Origin: an uncultured Bacteroidales bacterium
GTDB lineage: Bacteria > Bacteroidota > Bacteroidia > Bacteroidales > Paludibacteraceae
DNA length: 50,676 nucleotides
Assembly (NCBI GenBank): GCA_902771935.1
Contig: CACXYM010000002.1
Span: 118,234 to 168,909 of the forward strand
Direction: 5' to 3'
Shown: positions 36,049-43,478 of the stretch, in pieces
Layout: each line of letters begins with the position of its first letter
Numbering within the stretch: the first letter of the stretch is position 1
The notes under the pieces: generated by a model
The model's database searches: none
What the model saw: only the letters and a program-made list of their open reading frames with translations
What the model was told of the DNA's origin: nothing
Program-made: the position numbers and the translations under genes

Positions 36049-38652
36049 TTATCTTACCGATGTCAGGCGACGGATATGTTCGTTGAAATCGGACTTTTTC
36101 ATTAATTCTTCTAGCGAAATATGCATGCGGTAATTCCAGAAATGATGCGGATTAGCCGGAACGTTAATACGTTCGCCAAACTGGTTCGGCAGACGCACGT
36201 TTCCGTCAATAGCCAGCCAGTCTTGCAACGGCAGAATCACCCACATTGCGGGTGAGTACATGTGCTGATTGACGATGAATTCGGCGATTTCCGGTGACAT
36301 CTCTTGTGGAGCTTCTCCCCACCAGCCCATCTGCTCGTTGTAGAAACGTTGGGTAACGGCGCGGTCTTCTTCCCACCAAGCGCGGAGAGGATTCATGTCG
36401 TGTGTACCAGTCGTGCAGACACTCAGATACGGAGCATCGGCCGGATGTGCAAACGGTATAGTCGGGTCTTTCGGCATGCGTTGAATCTCCAGACTCAGAA
36501 TTTGTAGTTCATGCATTACATCTGGAACGCAAGCCGGAACCATTCCAAGGTCTTCGCCGCAGCATAACATACCGGTGGAACCGATTAAAGTCGGAAGTTT
36601 GCGCATTGCAGATTCACGCCAGAATTGTGTATGACGACGGAAGAAATAGTCATTGTAAATGCGCATAATGACTTGTTTCTGATCTTCGTACAATTCGTTG
36701 AAACTATGCGCTTGGTAGATTGAAATACGAGGGTGCAGCAGTTCCGGATGTTGTTGATCGCGTACGAAGAGTACTTCACAATGCAAATAGAGCAAACCAT
36801 TCTTGAGGTTATTCAAAGTATCATCGCTCAATTGGTTATAACGCTCAGATTGTGGACGGGATAACTGCTCATTGAAGTAGTTCTCCACTTTGCGTTGATT
36901 ATCAAACTCTTCTTTGAACCAGAAAATATAGCCGTCACGCGTGTTGAGAAAGTGCTCTTTTGCATACTCCGTATCAAAACCGAACGTGTCGCCTAAGAAG
37001 TTAGAGCGGATATAGGGTTTGGTCATGCGGTCTTCGTCCAACTGAACACCTTGATCCCATAGATCTTGCAGTGAGTATGGCATTGCAGGGCAGAAGTGTC
37101 CGCACAATCCCCATACATCGGTCTTGCGCATTTGCCATATACGGAAGAAACCCAAAATATGGTCAATTCGATAAGCATCGAAGTAGTCCTGCATCTTCGT
37201 AAAACGACGGCGCCACCACTTATAGTTATCTTGTGCCATCACATCCCAGTTATATGTCGGGAAACCCCAGTTTTGACCGGATATGGAAAAATCATCTGGT
37301 GGAGCTCCTGCTGAAGCATTCAGATTGAAGAGCTGCGGGTCTGTATAAGCATCAACAGAGTCCGGAGAGATACCGATTGGTATGTCGCCCTTCATAGCTA
37401 CACCTAACGAATGCGCATAAGCAACTGCCTCGCTCAATTGCAAGTCTGCGTGGAATTGCAAGAAGTAATAGAAATCGGCCGGTTGTTTGTCGCGTTTATG
37501 CAGGAATTCTGCATATGGCTCCAGCCACTCTCGGTTCTTTGCAAAGAAATCTTTATACTCTTTTGAGGAGAATAGTGCTTCCTTCTCGGCTTTATAGATT
37601 GCCTTGAAGTATTTCATTTTCTCATCGTAAACGCATTGATAGTCTGCAATGTTTTTAGCATTAAACTCGGCCTTGGTTGCTTCGTATTTTTTCAATTGGG
37701 CCGGTGTCAACTTACCCATGCGCGGTATATTTATATATATAGGGTGTAGGGCAAACACCGAAACAGCGTTGTATGGATAGGAATCCAGATTACTATGTGT
37801 AAGTGTGGTGTCATTAATTGGCAATGTCTGAATCATCTTTTGCCCTGTCGCAGCTGCCCAGTCTGCCATCTTCTTCAGATCAAGGAACTCACCGATACCA
37901 AAACCATCTTCTGTACGGAGTGAGAAGACAGGAATTGCCACACCTGCACCTTTGAAACGTGGTTGCGTACGGCGGAAGGAACGGTCGTTCTGCTCTATCT
38001 TAATACCTTTCTCAATACCCCAAATATGACGGTTTTCTCCCCATTCAATATCTACTACATTGCCCGAATGCAGGTCGTAGATAACATACTTGTATTCAAC
38101 AATTTGGTCTGGATCAATATCGGCATCTGCACGCCAGATTGGGAAGTCTGCATCTGACATTTGAAGCATATTGGACGCAGACCAATTACCTAATTCCGGG
38201 ACATTACCTATAATGCCCACACCTTGTGTCGGCAGTATTTGTGGCAGATCCATGGTGAAACGTATATTGCCCTTAGGTACTTTAGGTTTAGCCGGGTTCT
38301 TCCTTGCAAACAAGGATTTAAGGAAGGCTGTGCTATAGAAGGCTTTCTCATAATCTGGTGCTTTCCAGAAATCCCGTACAACTACACGTTTGTCGGCATT
38401 GCGTAATGCTAATGTGCGAGGCATACCTGCTTCGTAAATGTAACCGCCTTCCGGTAAACGAATAGCATACTTGTAGGAGATGGAACCGGGAAAATCGGAT
38501 ATTTGCAATGTCGTGGTCCAAAAATCTTGACCTTGACATGTTAATACCAGCGGATTAGCTTCCGTCCAACCTAATACAGAGTGCTCTGTCTCGATAATGC
38601 AAATGGACTGACCATATGGTGTCCGGTAATTGATTTGAAAGGTTAAATTCAT
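36049..38652 (-). CDS. malQ: 4-alpha-glucanotransferase with N-terminal starch-binding domains
   Basis: A GH77 amylomaltase that transfers alpha-1,4-glucan segments in maltodextrin/glycogen metabolism. Two CBM20-like domains come first (about 1-105 and 125-230; the second has GIIGNVPELGNWSASNMLQM). The GH77 barrel then carries the nucleophile Asp in YRIDHILGFFRIW, the acid/base Glu in CCGEDLGMVP and the third Asp in TTGTHDMNPLRAWW. At 867 aa this is the long form seen in Bacteroidota and plants. There is no signal peptide, so it is cytoplasmic. Confidence 0.96.
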   Translation of the reverse strand: MNLTFQINYRTPYGQSICIIETEHSVLGWTEANPLVLTCQGQDFWTTTLQISDFPGSISYKYAIRLPEGGYIYEAGMPRTLALRNADKRVVVRDFWKAPDYEKAFYSTAFLKSLFARKNPAKPKVPKGNIRFTMDLPQILPTQGVGIIGNVPELGNWSASNMLQMSDADFPIWRADADIDPDQIVEYKYVIYDLHSGNVVDIEWGENRHIWGIEKGIKIEQNDRSFRRTQPRFKGAGVAIPVFSLRTEDGFGIGEFLDLKKMADWAAATGQKMIQTLPINDTTLTHSNLDSYPYNAVSVFALHPIYINIPRMGKLTPAQLKKYEATKAEFNAKNIADYQCVYDEKMKYFKAIYKAEKEALFSSKEYKDFFAKNREWLEPYAEFLHKRDKQPADFYYFLQFHADLQLSEAVAYAHSLGVAMKGDIPIGISPDSVDAYTDPQLFNLNASAGAPPDDFSISGQNWGFPTYNWDVMAQDNYKWWRRRFTKMQDYFDAYRIDHILGFFRIWQMRKTDVWGLCGHFCPAMPYSLQDLWDQGVQLDEDRMTKPYIRSNFLGDTFGFDTEYAKEHFLNTRDGYIFWFKEEFDNQRKVENYFNEQLSRPQSERYNQLSDDTLNNLKNGLLYLHCEVLFVRDQQHPELLHPRISIYQAHSFNELYEDQKQVIMRIYNDYFFRRHTQFWRESAMRKLPTLIGSTGMLCCGEDLGMVPACVPDVMHELQILSLEIQRMPKDPTIPFAHPADAPYLSVCTTGTHDMNPLRAWWEEDRAVTQRFYNEQMGWWGEAPQEMSPEIAEFIVNQHMYSPAMWVILPLQDWLAIDGNVRLPNQFGERINVPANPHHFWNYRMHISLEELMKKSDFNEHIRRLTSVR

Positions 38653-38696
38653 ATAGAGTTATTTTAAATAGTTAGCCAGATTCACAAAACCGGCTG

Positions 38697-38727
38697 CAAA
38701 GATACTACAAAAAAATGAAATTACCAA
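38697..38727 (-). promoter_or_regulatory. Promoter of malQ
   Basis: Minus-strand TATCTTTG (38697-38704), TTG at 38725-38727, 20-bp spacer. The leader is about 40 bases. Confidence 0.7.
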
Positions 38728-38765
38728 ATTTTGGTACATAAAAAATAATAAATGATGCTAATTTA

Positions 38766-39479
38766 TCATTTTTTGCTGCGAAAAACAATTCCAATAACTA
38801 CGGGAATGACGGTATTAATCATCCATACAATCGTTACTGCTACAGCAATTGCTGGAATATTGTCCGTGAAATGAGAAAAAATAAGTACTGCCCAACCGCC
38901 TTTGAAAGCTACTTCTGCTGCAGGAACGGATGGCATAAAGGTGATAAGGAAGTAATAAGGAATAATTGCCATAATCGCCTCTTCTGGACTTAATAGAATG
39001 CCGCAAAAAGTGAGCACAGCCCAAAGCTGAATCATCCATACCGCATAACGTGCTAAGTGAAGTAGCAAAACCCGTAACCATTTACGCCAATCCTTCCAAT
39101 AATTTCCATCAAAAATTCTCGATTTCACCGAAGAAATATCTTCTGCACCAAGTTCAATTATGCGGCCGGGATACTCTCCTAAACGATAAGGCGTTACAAA
39201 CGCTGCCACATTGCCGTAGATCACTTGCCAAAATGCATCGCGGAATCGTACTGGAATCAAACCGATAAGCATGGTTTGCCACTTGCGTGACTCAATCATA
39301 AGTTGTGCTGGCAATAACGCTATAGCTGTACATAAAGCCAAATAGCCGGTTAAGCCAGCTTCACTAAAAGATTGCCAAAATGCAGCATAGTTATCGTAAA
39401 CTGCCAAGCGATAAACCAAGTATCCCAAGGCAGCACAGGACAGAACCCATCCAATCCATATGGCGATTTTTTTCCACAT
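38766..39479 (-). CDS. Flippase-like (lysylphosphatidylglycerol synthase TM region) membrane protein, 237 aa
   Basis: An integral membrane protein with six to seven helices and the UPF0104-type pattern: IESRKWQTML after TM2, FVTPYRLGEYPGRIIEL and a late FMPSVPAAEVAFKGGW. These proteins are thought to move lipids or lipid-linked groups; here no catalytic synthase domain is attached. The ATG at 39479 is chosen because the promoter's -7 box lies at 39488-39495, so any upstream start would not be transcribed. The leader would be only about 4 bases, nearly leaderless. Confidence 0.82.
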   Translation of the reverse strand: MWKKIAIWIGWVLSCAALGYLVYRLAVYDNYAAFWQSFSEAGLTGYLALCTAIALLPAQLMIESRKWQTMLIGLIPVRFRDAFWQVIYGNVAAFVTPYRLGEYPGRIIELGAEDISSVKSRIFDGNYWKDWRKWLRVLLLHLARYAVWMIQLWAVLTFCGILLSPEEAIMAIIPYYFLITFMPSVPAAEVAFKGGWAVLIFSHFTDNIPAIAVAVTIVWMINTVIPVVIGIVFRSKK

Positions 39480-39487
39480 TCCGACTG

Positions 39488-39518
39488 CAAAGGTACAACA
39501 AAATAAGCAAACTCGCAA
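39488..39518 (-). promoter_or_regulatory. Promoter abutting the flippase-like gene start
   Basis: Minus-strand TACCTTTG (39488-39495), TTG at 39516-39518, 20-bp spacer. The ATG begins 8 bp past the -7 element. Confidence 0.75.
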
Positions 39519-39535
39519 ATATATTTCAAAATTTC

Positions 39536-39566
39536 TTGCGCATATCAAAATATTGTTGTAATTTTG
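39536..39566 (+). promoter_or_regulatory. Promoter of the trpB2-galE operon
   Basis: TTG at 39536-39538, 20-bp spacer, TAATTTTG at 39559-39566; the trpB2 ATG is 25 bp downstream. Confidence 0.75.
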
Positions 39567-39591
39567 CACACTAAATCAGTTTGTATCTATC

Positions 39592-40905
39592 ATGAAACAG
39601 AAACGTTTTTTATTGGATGAGAGTGAACTTCCGCGTCAGTGGTACAATATTCAGGCGGAGATGATTAACAAGCCTCAGCCCTTGTTGAATCCAAAGACGA
39701 AACAACCGGTGAAATCGGAAGAATTAGCTCATATCTTTGCCTTAGAATGTGCTAAACAGGAGTTAGATACCCAGCATGCATGGATTGATATTCCTGAAGA
39801 GGTTCAGCGGCGTTATCGCTATTATCGTTCGACTCCTTTGGTTCGTGCTTATGCATTGGAAGAGGCGCTCGGAACTCCCGCTCATATATATTTTAAGAAC
39901 GAGAGTGTAAATCCACTTGGTTCCCATAAGTTAAATTCCGCTATTCCGCAGTGTTATTACTGCAAACAAGAAGGAGTGACTAATGTCACAACGGAAACAG
40001 GTGCCGGTCAATGGGGAGCTGCGTTGAGTTATGCGGCAAAGACTTTTGGTTTGGAATGTGCCGTATATCAGGTGAAAATATCAATGCAGCAAAAACCATA
40101 TAGAAGCAGTATTATGCGTACTTTCGGTGCAACCGTAACCGGTTCGCCATCCATGTCAACTCGTGCAGGTAAAGATATCATAACGGCTGATCCTAATCAC
40201 CCTGGTTCACTTGGAACGGCTATCTCTGAGGCAGTGGAGTTGGCAACTACGACTCCTAATTGTAAGTACACTTTGGGTTCTGTTATGAGCCACGTCGCTT
40301 TGCACCAGACGGTTATTGGTTTGGAGGCTGAGAAACAGATGGAAATGGCCGGCGAGTATCCTGATGCCGTTATCGCCTGTTTCGGAGGAGGTAGTAATTT
40401 TGCTGGTTTAGCTTTCCCGTTTATGCGCCATCAACTTAAAGGGCAACATGCAAAAAACATCGATTTCATCGCGGCTGAACCTTCCTCTTGTCCAAAATTG
40501 ACAAAGGGTAAGTTTGAATATGATTTTGGTGATGCAGCAGGTTATACACCCTTATTGCCGATGTACACCTTAGGTCATGACTTCAAACCCGCCAATATCC
40601 ATGCAGGTGGGTTGCGTTACCATGGCGCAGGAGTGATCGTGAGTCAGTTGCTCAAGGATGGGTATATGCGCGGTGTGGATATTCCGCAACTCGAGTCATT
40701 CGATGCTGGCTTACTCTTTGCTCGTACTGAAGGAATTATTCCGGCGCCCGAAAGTTGTCATGCAATTGCTGCTACGATTCGTGAGGCGCAAAAATGCAAA
40801 GAAACAGGGGAAGAAAAAGTTCTGCTCTTCTGTTTGAGCGGGCATGGATTGATTGACATGACAGCTTACGAAAGTTTCCTTAATGGCGACCTTATTAACA
40901 TCTAA
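39592..40905 (+). CDS. trpB2: TrpB2-type tryptophan synthase beta-like enzyme
   Basis: A PLP-dependent enzyme of the TrpB2 subgroup, distinguished from TrpB1 by its N-terminal extension and the KNESVNPLGSHKLNSAIPQ region. Lys113 binds PLP, Glu135 lies in TETGAGQWG, and the PLP-phosphate loop is GGGSN (265-269). TrpB2 makes tryptophan from indole and serine and often works without TrpA; no trpA or other trp gene is adjacent, so it may serve indole salvage. At 437 aa it is full length. It is first in an operon with a nucleotidyltransferase. Confidence 0.93.
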   Translation: MKQKRFLLDESELPRQWYNIQAEMINKPQPLLNPKTKQPVKSEELAHIFALECAKQELDTQHAWIDIPEEVQRRYRYYRSTPLVRAYALEEALGTPAHIYFKNESVNPLGSHKLNSAIPQCYYCKQEGVTNVTTETGAGQWGAALSYAAKTFGLECAVYQVKISMQQKPYRSSIMRTFGATVTGSPSMSTRAGKDIITADPNHPGSLGTAISEAVELATTTPNCKYTLGSVMSHVALHQTVIGLEAEKQMEMAGEYPDAVIACFGGGSNFAGLAFPFMRHQLKGQHAKNIDFIAAEPSSCPKLTKGKFEYDFGDAAGYTPLLPMYTLGHDFKPANIHAGGLRYHGAGVIVSQLLKDGYMRGVDIPQLESFDAGLLFARTEGIIPAPESCHAIAATIREAQKCKETGEEKVLLFCLSGHGLIDMTAYESFLNGDLINI

Positions 40906-40909
40906 AGAT

Positions 40910-41812
40910 ATGCAACCAACATTATTTGTACTTGCGGCTGGTATGGGAAGCCGCTACGGAGGACTCAAGCAACTGGACGGTCTCGGACCTAATGGCGAGA
41001 CTATTATGGACTATTCCATCTATGATGCCATTAAGGCAGGATTCGGCAAAGTAGTCTTCGTCATCAGACGTGTTTTTGAACAAGATTTCCGTGAGAAAAT
41101 CGTCTCTAAATACGAGAACCGCATTCCCGTTGAACTCGTTTTCCAAGACTTGGATAATCTGCCCGCAGGGTTTACTGTTCCGGAAGGACGCGAGAAACCT
41201 TGGGGAACCAACCACGCTGTGCTCATGGGCAAAGACGTTATTAACGAACCCTTTGCTGTCATCAATGCTGATGATTACTATGGCCAGGAGAGCTTCAAAA
41301 TCTTAGCCGATTATCTCCGTTCTATCGAAGGTACTAAAGGCCAATATGCCATGATCGGATACCGCGTTGCCAACACACTATCCGAATCCGGGTCGGTCGC
41401 ACGAGGAGTATGTGAAACCAACGAACAAGGCTTCCTCACTAAGATTACTGAACGCACAAAGATTCTGCGCGAGGAAGATGGAGTAATTCGCTTCTTCGAG
41501 GGGGAAGAAAAAACGGCCTTGGCTGACAATACACCCGTTTCAATGAATATGTGGGCATTCACACCTGACTATTTCCAATACTCCGAAGCTTTCTTTGTGA
41601 ACTTCCTCCGCGAGCATGGAAACGAACTGAAGTCTGAGTTCTATATTCCATCCATGGTGGATTATCTCATTCAGTCAGGCAAAGCTACCTGCCGCGTACT
41701 GGACACTCCGAGCAAATGGTTCGGTGTCACATACGCAACGGATAGACCACAAGTAGTTGCCAAATTTGCACAACTCGTCAAAAACGGAATATACCCATCA
41801 CCTTTATTCTAA
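40910..41812 (+). CDS. NTP-transferase family nucleotidyltransferase, 300 aa
   Basis: A GT-A-like sugar or choline-type nucleotidyltransferase. The signature loop LAAGMGSRYGGLKQLD is at the start, the metal-binding Asp in NADDYYG is in the middle, and a late FYIPSMVDYLI segment resembles UDP-sugar pyrophosphorylase relatives in Bacteroidales. The exact substrate is not readable. ATG 40910 leaves 4 bp after trpB2; an upstream start inside trpB2 is rejected. It is followed 4 bp later by galE, suggesting nucleotide-sugar supply. Confidence 0.88.
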   Translation: MQPTLFVLAAGMGSRYGGLKQLDGLGPNGETIMDYSIYDAIKAGFGKVVFVIRRVFEQDFREKIVSKYENRIPVELVFQDLDNLPAGFTVPEGREKPWGTNHAVLMGKDVINEPFAVINADDYYGQESFKILADYLRSIEGTKGQYAMIGYRVANTLSESGSVARGVCETNEQGFLTKITERTKILREEDGVIRFFEGEEKTALADNTPVSMNMWAFTPDYFQYSEAFFVNFLREHGNELKSEFYIPSMVDYLIQSGKATCRVLDTPSKWFGVTYATDRPQVVAKFAQLVKNGIYPSPLF

Positions 41813-41816
41813 CCAC

Positions 41817-42830
41817 ATGAACATTCTCGTAACAGGCGGAGCTGGATTTATCGGCTCACACACTTTGATTGAATTATACAAAGCCGGACACACGGCTCTC
41901 GTGGTGGATAATCTCTACAATGCCAATCCCGAGGCCTTGCGTCGCGTGGCTGAGATAATTGGCATTCCCGAAATACCTTTTGTTGAAGCAGATATCCGTG
42001 ACCGACAGGCTCTCGAAGCCGTCTTTGCAAACAATCGTTTCGATGCTTGCATCCATTTTGCAGGACTCAAAGCTGTCGGTGAATCCGTAGAAAAACCGCT
42101 CGAGTATTACGAGAATAACCTTAACGGAACATTCGTCCTTCTTGATGTCATGCGCCGTCACAACTGCAAGAACATTATCTTCTCCTCTTCTGCAACGGTC
42201 TATGGCGATCCGGCCATCATTCCAATTACCGAAGAGTGCCCGAAAGGACAGTGTACCAATCCTTATGGACAAACGAAATCCATGTTGGAGCAAGTGATGA
42301 TGGACCTCCAGAAAGCAGACCCGGACTGGAACATCGTTCTTCTACGTTATTTCAACCCAATCGGTGCTCATCCGTCCGGTAAAATCGGCGAAAATCCCAA
42401 CGGCATTCCTAATAACCTCATGCCATATATTACCCAAGTGGCTATCGGAAAGCGCGAAAGACTCGGTGTCTTCGGTAACGATTATCCGACACACGATGGA
42501 ACGGGCGTACGCGACTATATTCATGTTATGGATCTCGCATCTGCGCATGTGGCTGCGTTGCAGGCAATTACGCGCAAGCAAGGACTTACCATATACAATA
42601 TCGGTACAGGACAAGGCTATTCCGTCTTGGACGTGGTCAAGGCTTTCATCCGCGTCAGTAAAGTCGATATTCCGTATGTTATCATGCCGCGTCGCGCGGG
42701 AGATATTGCCACCTGCTATTGCAATCCCGATAAGGCCGAACGCGAACTCGGTTGGAAAGCACAATTTGGACTTGACGACATGTGCCGTGACGCGTGGAAC
42801 TGGCAGAAGAATAATCCCGAAGGGTACTAA
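41817..42830 (+). CDS. galE: UDP-glucose 4-epimerase
   Basis: An extended SDR enzyme that interconverts UDP-glucose and UDP-galactose. The NAD-binding TGGAGFIGSH (6-15), SSSATVYG, and the catalytic Tyr150/Lys154 in NPYGQTK are present, as is the sugar-binding FNPIGAHPSG. ATG 41817 gives the standard N-terminus MNILVTGGAG. At 337 aa it is full length. Confidence 0.96.
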   Translation: MNILVTGGAGFIGSHTLIELYKAGHTALVVDNLYNANPEALRRVAEIIGIPEIPFVEADIRDRQALEAVFANNRFDACIHFAGLKAVGESVEKPLEYYENNLNGTFVLLDVMRRHNCKNIIFSSSATVYGDPAIIPITEECPKGQCTNPYGQTKSMLEQVMMDLQKADPDWNIVLLRYFNPIGAHPSGKIGENPNGIPNNLMPYITQVAIGKRERLGVFGNDYPTHDGTGVRDYIHVMDLASAHVAALQAITRKQGLTIYNIGTGQGYSVLDVVKAFIRVSKVDIPYVIMPRRAGDIATCYCNPDKAERELGWKAQFGLDDMCRDAWNWQKNNPEGY

Positions 42831-42831
42831 T

Positions 42832-42954
42832 ATGTTACGTAAATACTTCTATATTTTCCTCTTCTTTTGCATAACTGTTTCAGCTTATGCCAATGGTACT
42901 ACCTTCCTCCCGCTCCCTTCCCGCTGGCATAGGTTTCTGATAGGTTTCAGATAG
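42832..42954 (+). CDS. Tiny secreted ORF or gene remnant, 40 aa
   Basis: It starts 1 bp after galE. The first 21 residues (MLRKYFYIFLFFCITVSAYA) are a convincing signal peptide, but the mature part is only about 19 residues, and its last residues and stop codon are encoded by an 11-bp tandem array. It is most likely the 5' remnant of a secreted-protein gene truncated at the repeat; a genuine short exported peptide cannot be excluded. Confidence 0.45.
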   Translation: MLRKYFYIFLFFCITVSAYANGTTFLPLPSRWHRFLIGFR

Positions 42955-42971
42955 GTTCCTGATAGGTTCTC
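42928..42971. repeat. 11-bp tandem repeat array D
   Basis: Four units: CATAGGTTTCT, GATAGGTTTCA, GATAGGTTCCT and GATAGGTTCTC. The GATAGG core also occurs, on the other strand, in the array at 17018-17050. Confidence 0.85.
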
Positions 42972-43141
42972 ATACCTGACTCCACTATGACATGACTGTG
43001 ACTTAATCGCTACTCTCTTCGTCCATTCCGTCCGGATCTAATCTGGACACCCTTCTTTCTTCTTTTACGGGCGAATATGATTCGCCGCTCCCTCCGTCCC
43101 CTGTGCGGCTCTCTATGCTTCCGACTTTAGGACTTCGTCCG

Positions 43142-43159
43142 GACTTTTGACTTTCGACT
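43142..43159 (-). repeat. Inverted copy of the lipoprotein-gene heptamer repeat
   Basis: These 18 bases are the exact reverse complement of 43736-43753 inside the fimbrillin-like gene: on the minus strand GTCGAAA then GTCAAAA. Confidence 0.8.
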
Positions 43160-43196
43160 AAAAAAGTGCAGTTCTTGCTACAAACTGCACTTTTTT
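43160..43196. terminator. Strong bidirectional intrinsic terminator
   Basis: AAAAAAGTGCAGTT (43160-43173) pairs perfectly with AACTGCACTTTTTT (43183-43196) over a 9-base loop, followed by more T residues. It separates the galE unit from the surface-protein operon. Confidence 0.93.
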
Positions 43197-43197
43197 T

Positions 43198-43228
43198 TTG
43201 CATATATCACAAAAAAGCAGTACTTTTG
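43198..43228 (+). promoter_or_regulatory. Promoter of the surface-protein operon
   Basis: TTG (43198-43200) overlaps the terminator tail; after a 20-bp spacer comes TACTTTTG (43221-43228). The predicted start is near 43233. Confidence 0.75.
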
Positions 43229-43232
43229 CAAA

Positions 43233-43478
43233 GTTTTTTACATATTGCCTAAATTAGGATTCATATGTTTACGCACTGCACATACGGCGCTCGTAGCCAA
43301 CGAATAACTCCTACTACAACCATACGGGGTGGGTATTCGCACACCTCGCCCCCGCAGTCATGCGATAAGCAACCCACAGACACTTACTCAACGCTATCAC
43401 AGGCGGTGCCCGCAATTAGCGGGTGCCGCATGCGCGTATATAATTGTTAATTTTTGATTACTATACATAAACCACATA
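43233..43478 (+). promoter_or_regulatory. Long structured 5' leader of the surface-protein operon
   Basis: About 245 untranslated bases precede the first gene, far longer than other leaders here. GC-rich pairings are visible: GCGG..CCCGC with GCGGG..CCGC (about 43402-43430, 2x2 internal loop), CGGGG with CCCCG (about 43325-43355) and GTGGGT with ACCCAC (about 43329-43378). A 61-codon open frame at 43265-43450 lies within it; a regulatory RNA is more likely than a gene. Confidence 0.5.

Larger units (their letters stand above)
42972..43200. other. Gene-free stretch after galE with hairpins and heptamer remnants
   Basis: No gene is seen. It holds a short perfect hairpin GGCGAAT/ATTCGCC (43070-43086), degenerate GTC-containing heptamers on the minus strand (about 43120-43159) and the terminator at 43160-43196. 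A minus-strand open frame at 43003-43203 crosses the terminator and is not credible. Confidence 0.6.

Noticed and set aside
39480-39569. N-terminal extension of the flippase-like protein
   Set aside because: The promoter lies inside the extension, which is also unlike the family's N-terminus.
43003-43203. Minus-strand 66-codon open frame
   Set aside because: It crosses a strong terminator and heptamer repeats; its Ser/Glu-rich translation reflects the repeats.
43265-43450. 61-codon open frame in the leader of the surface operon
   Set aside because: Its cysteine/threonine/arginine-rich translation has no recognisable features, and the underlying DNA is better explained by RNA pairing.
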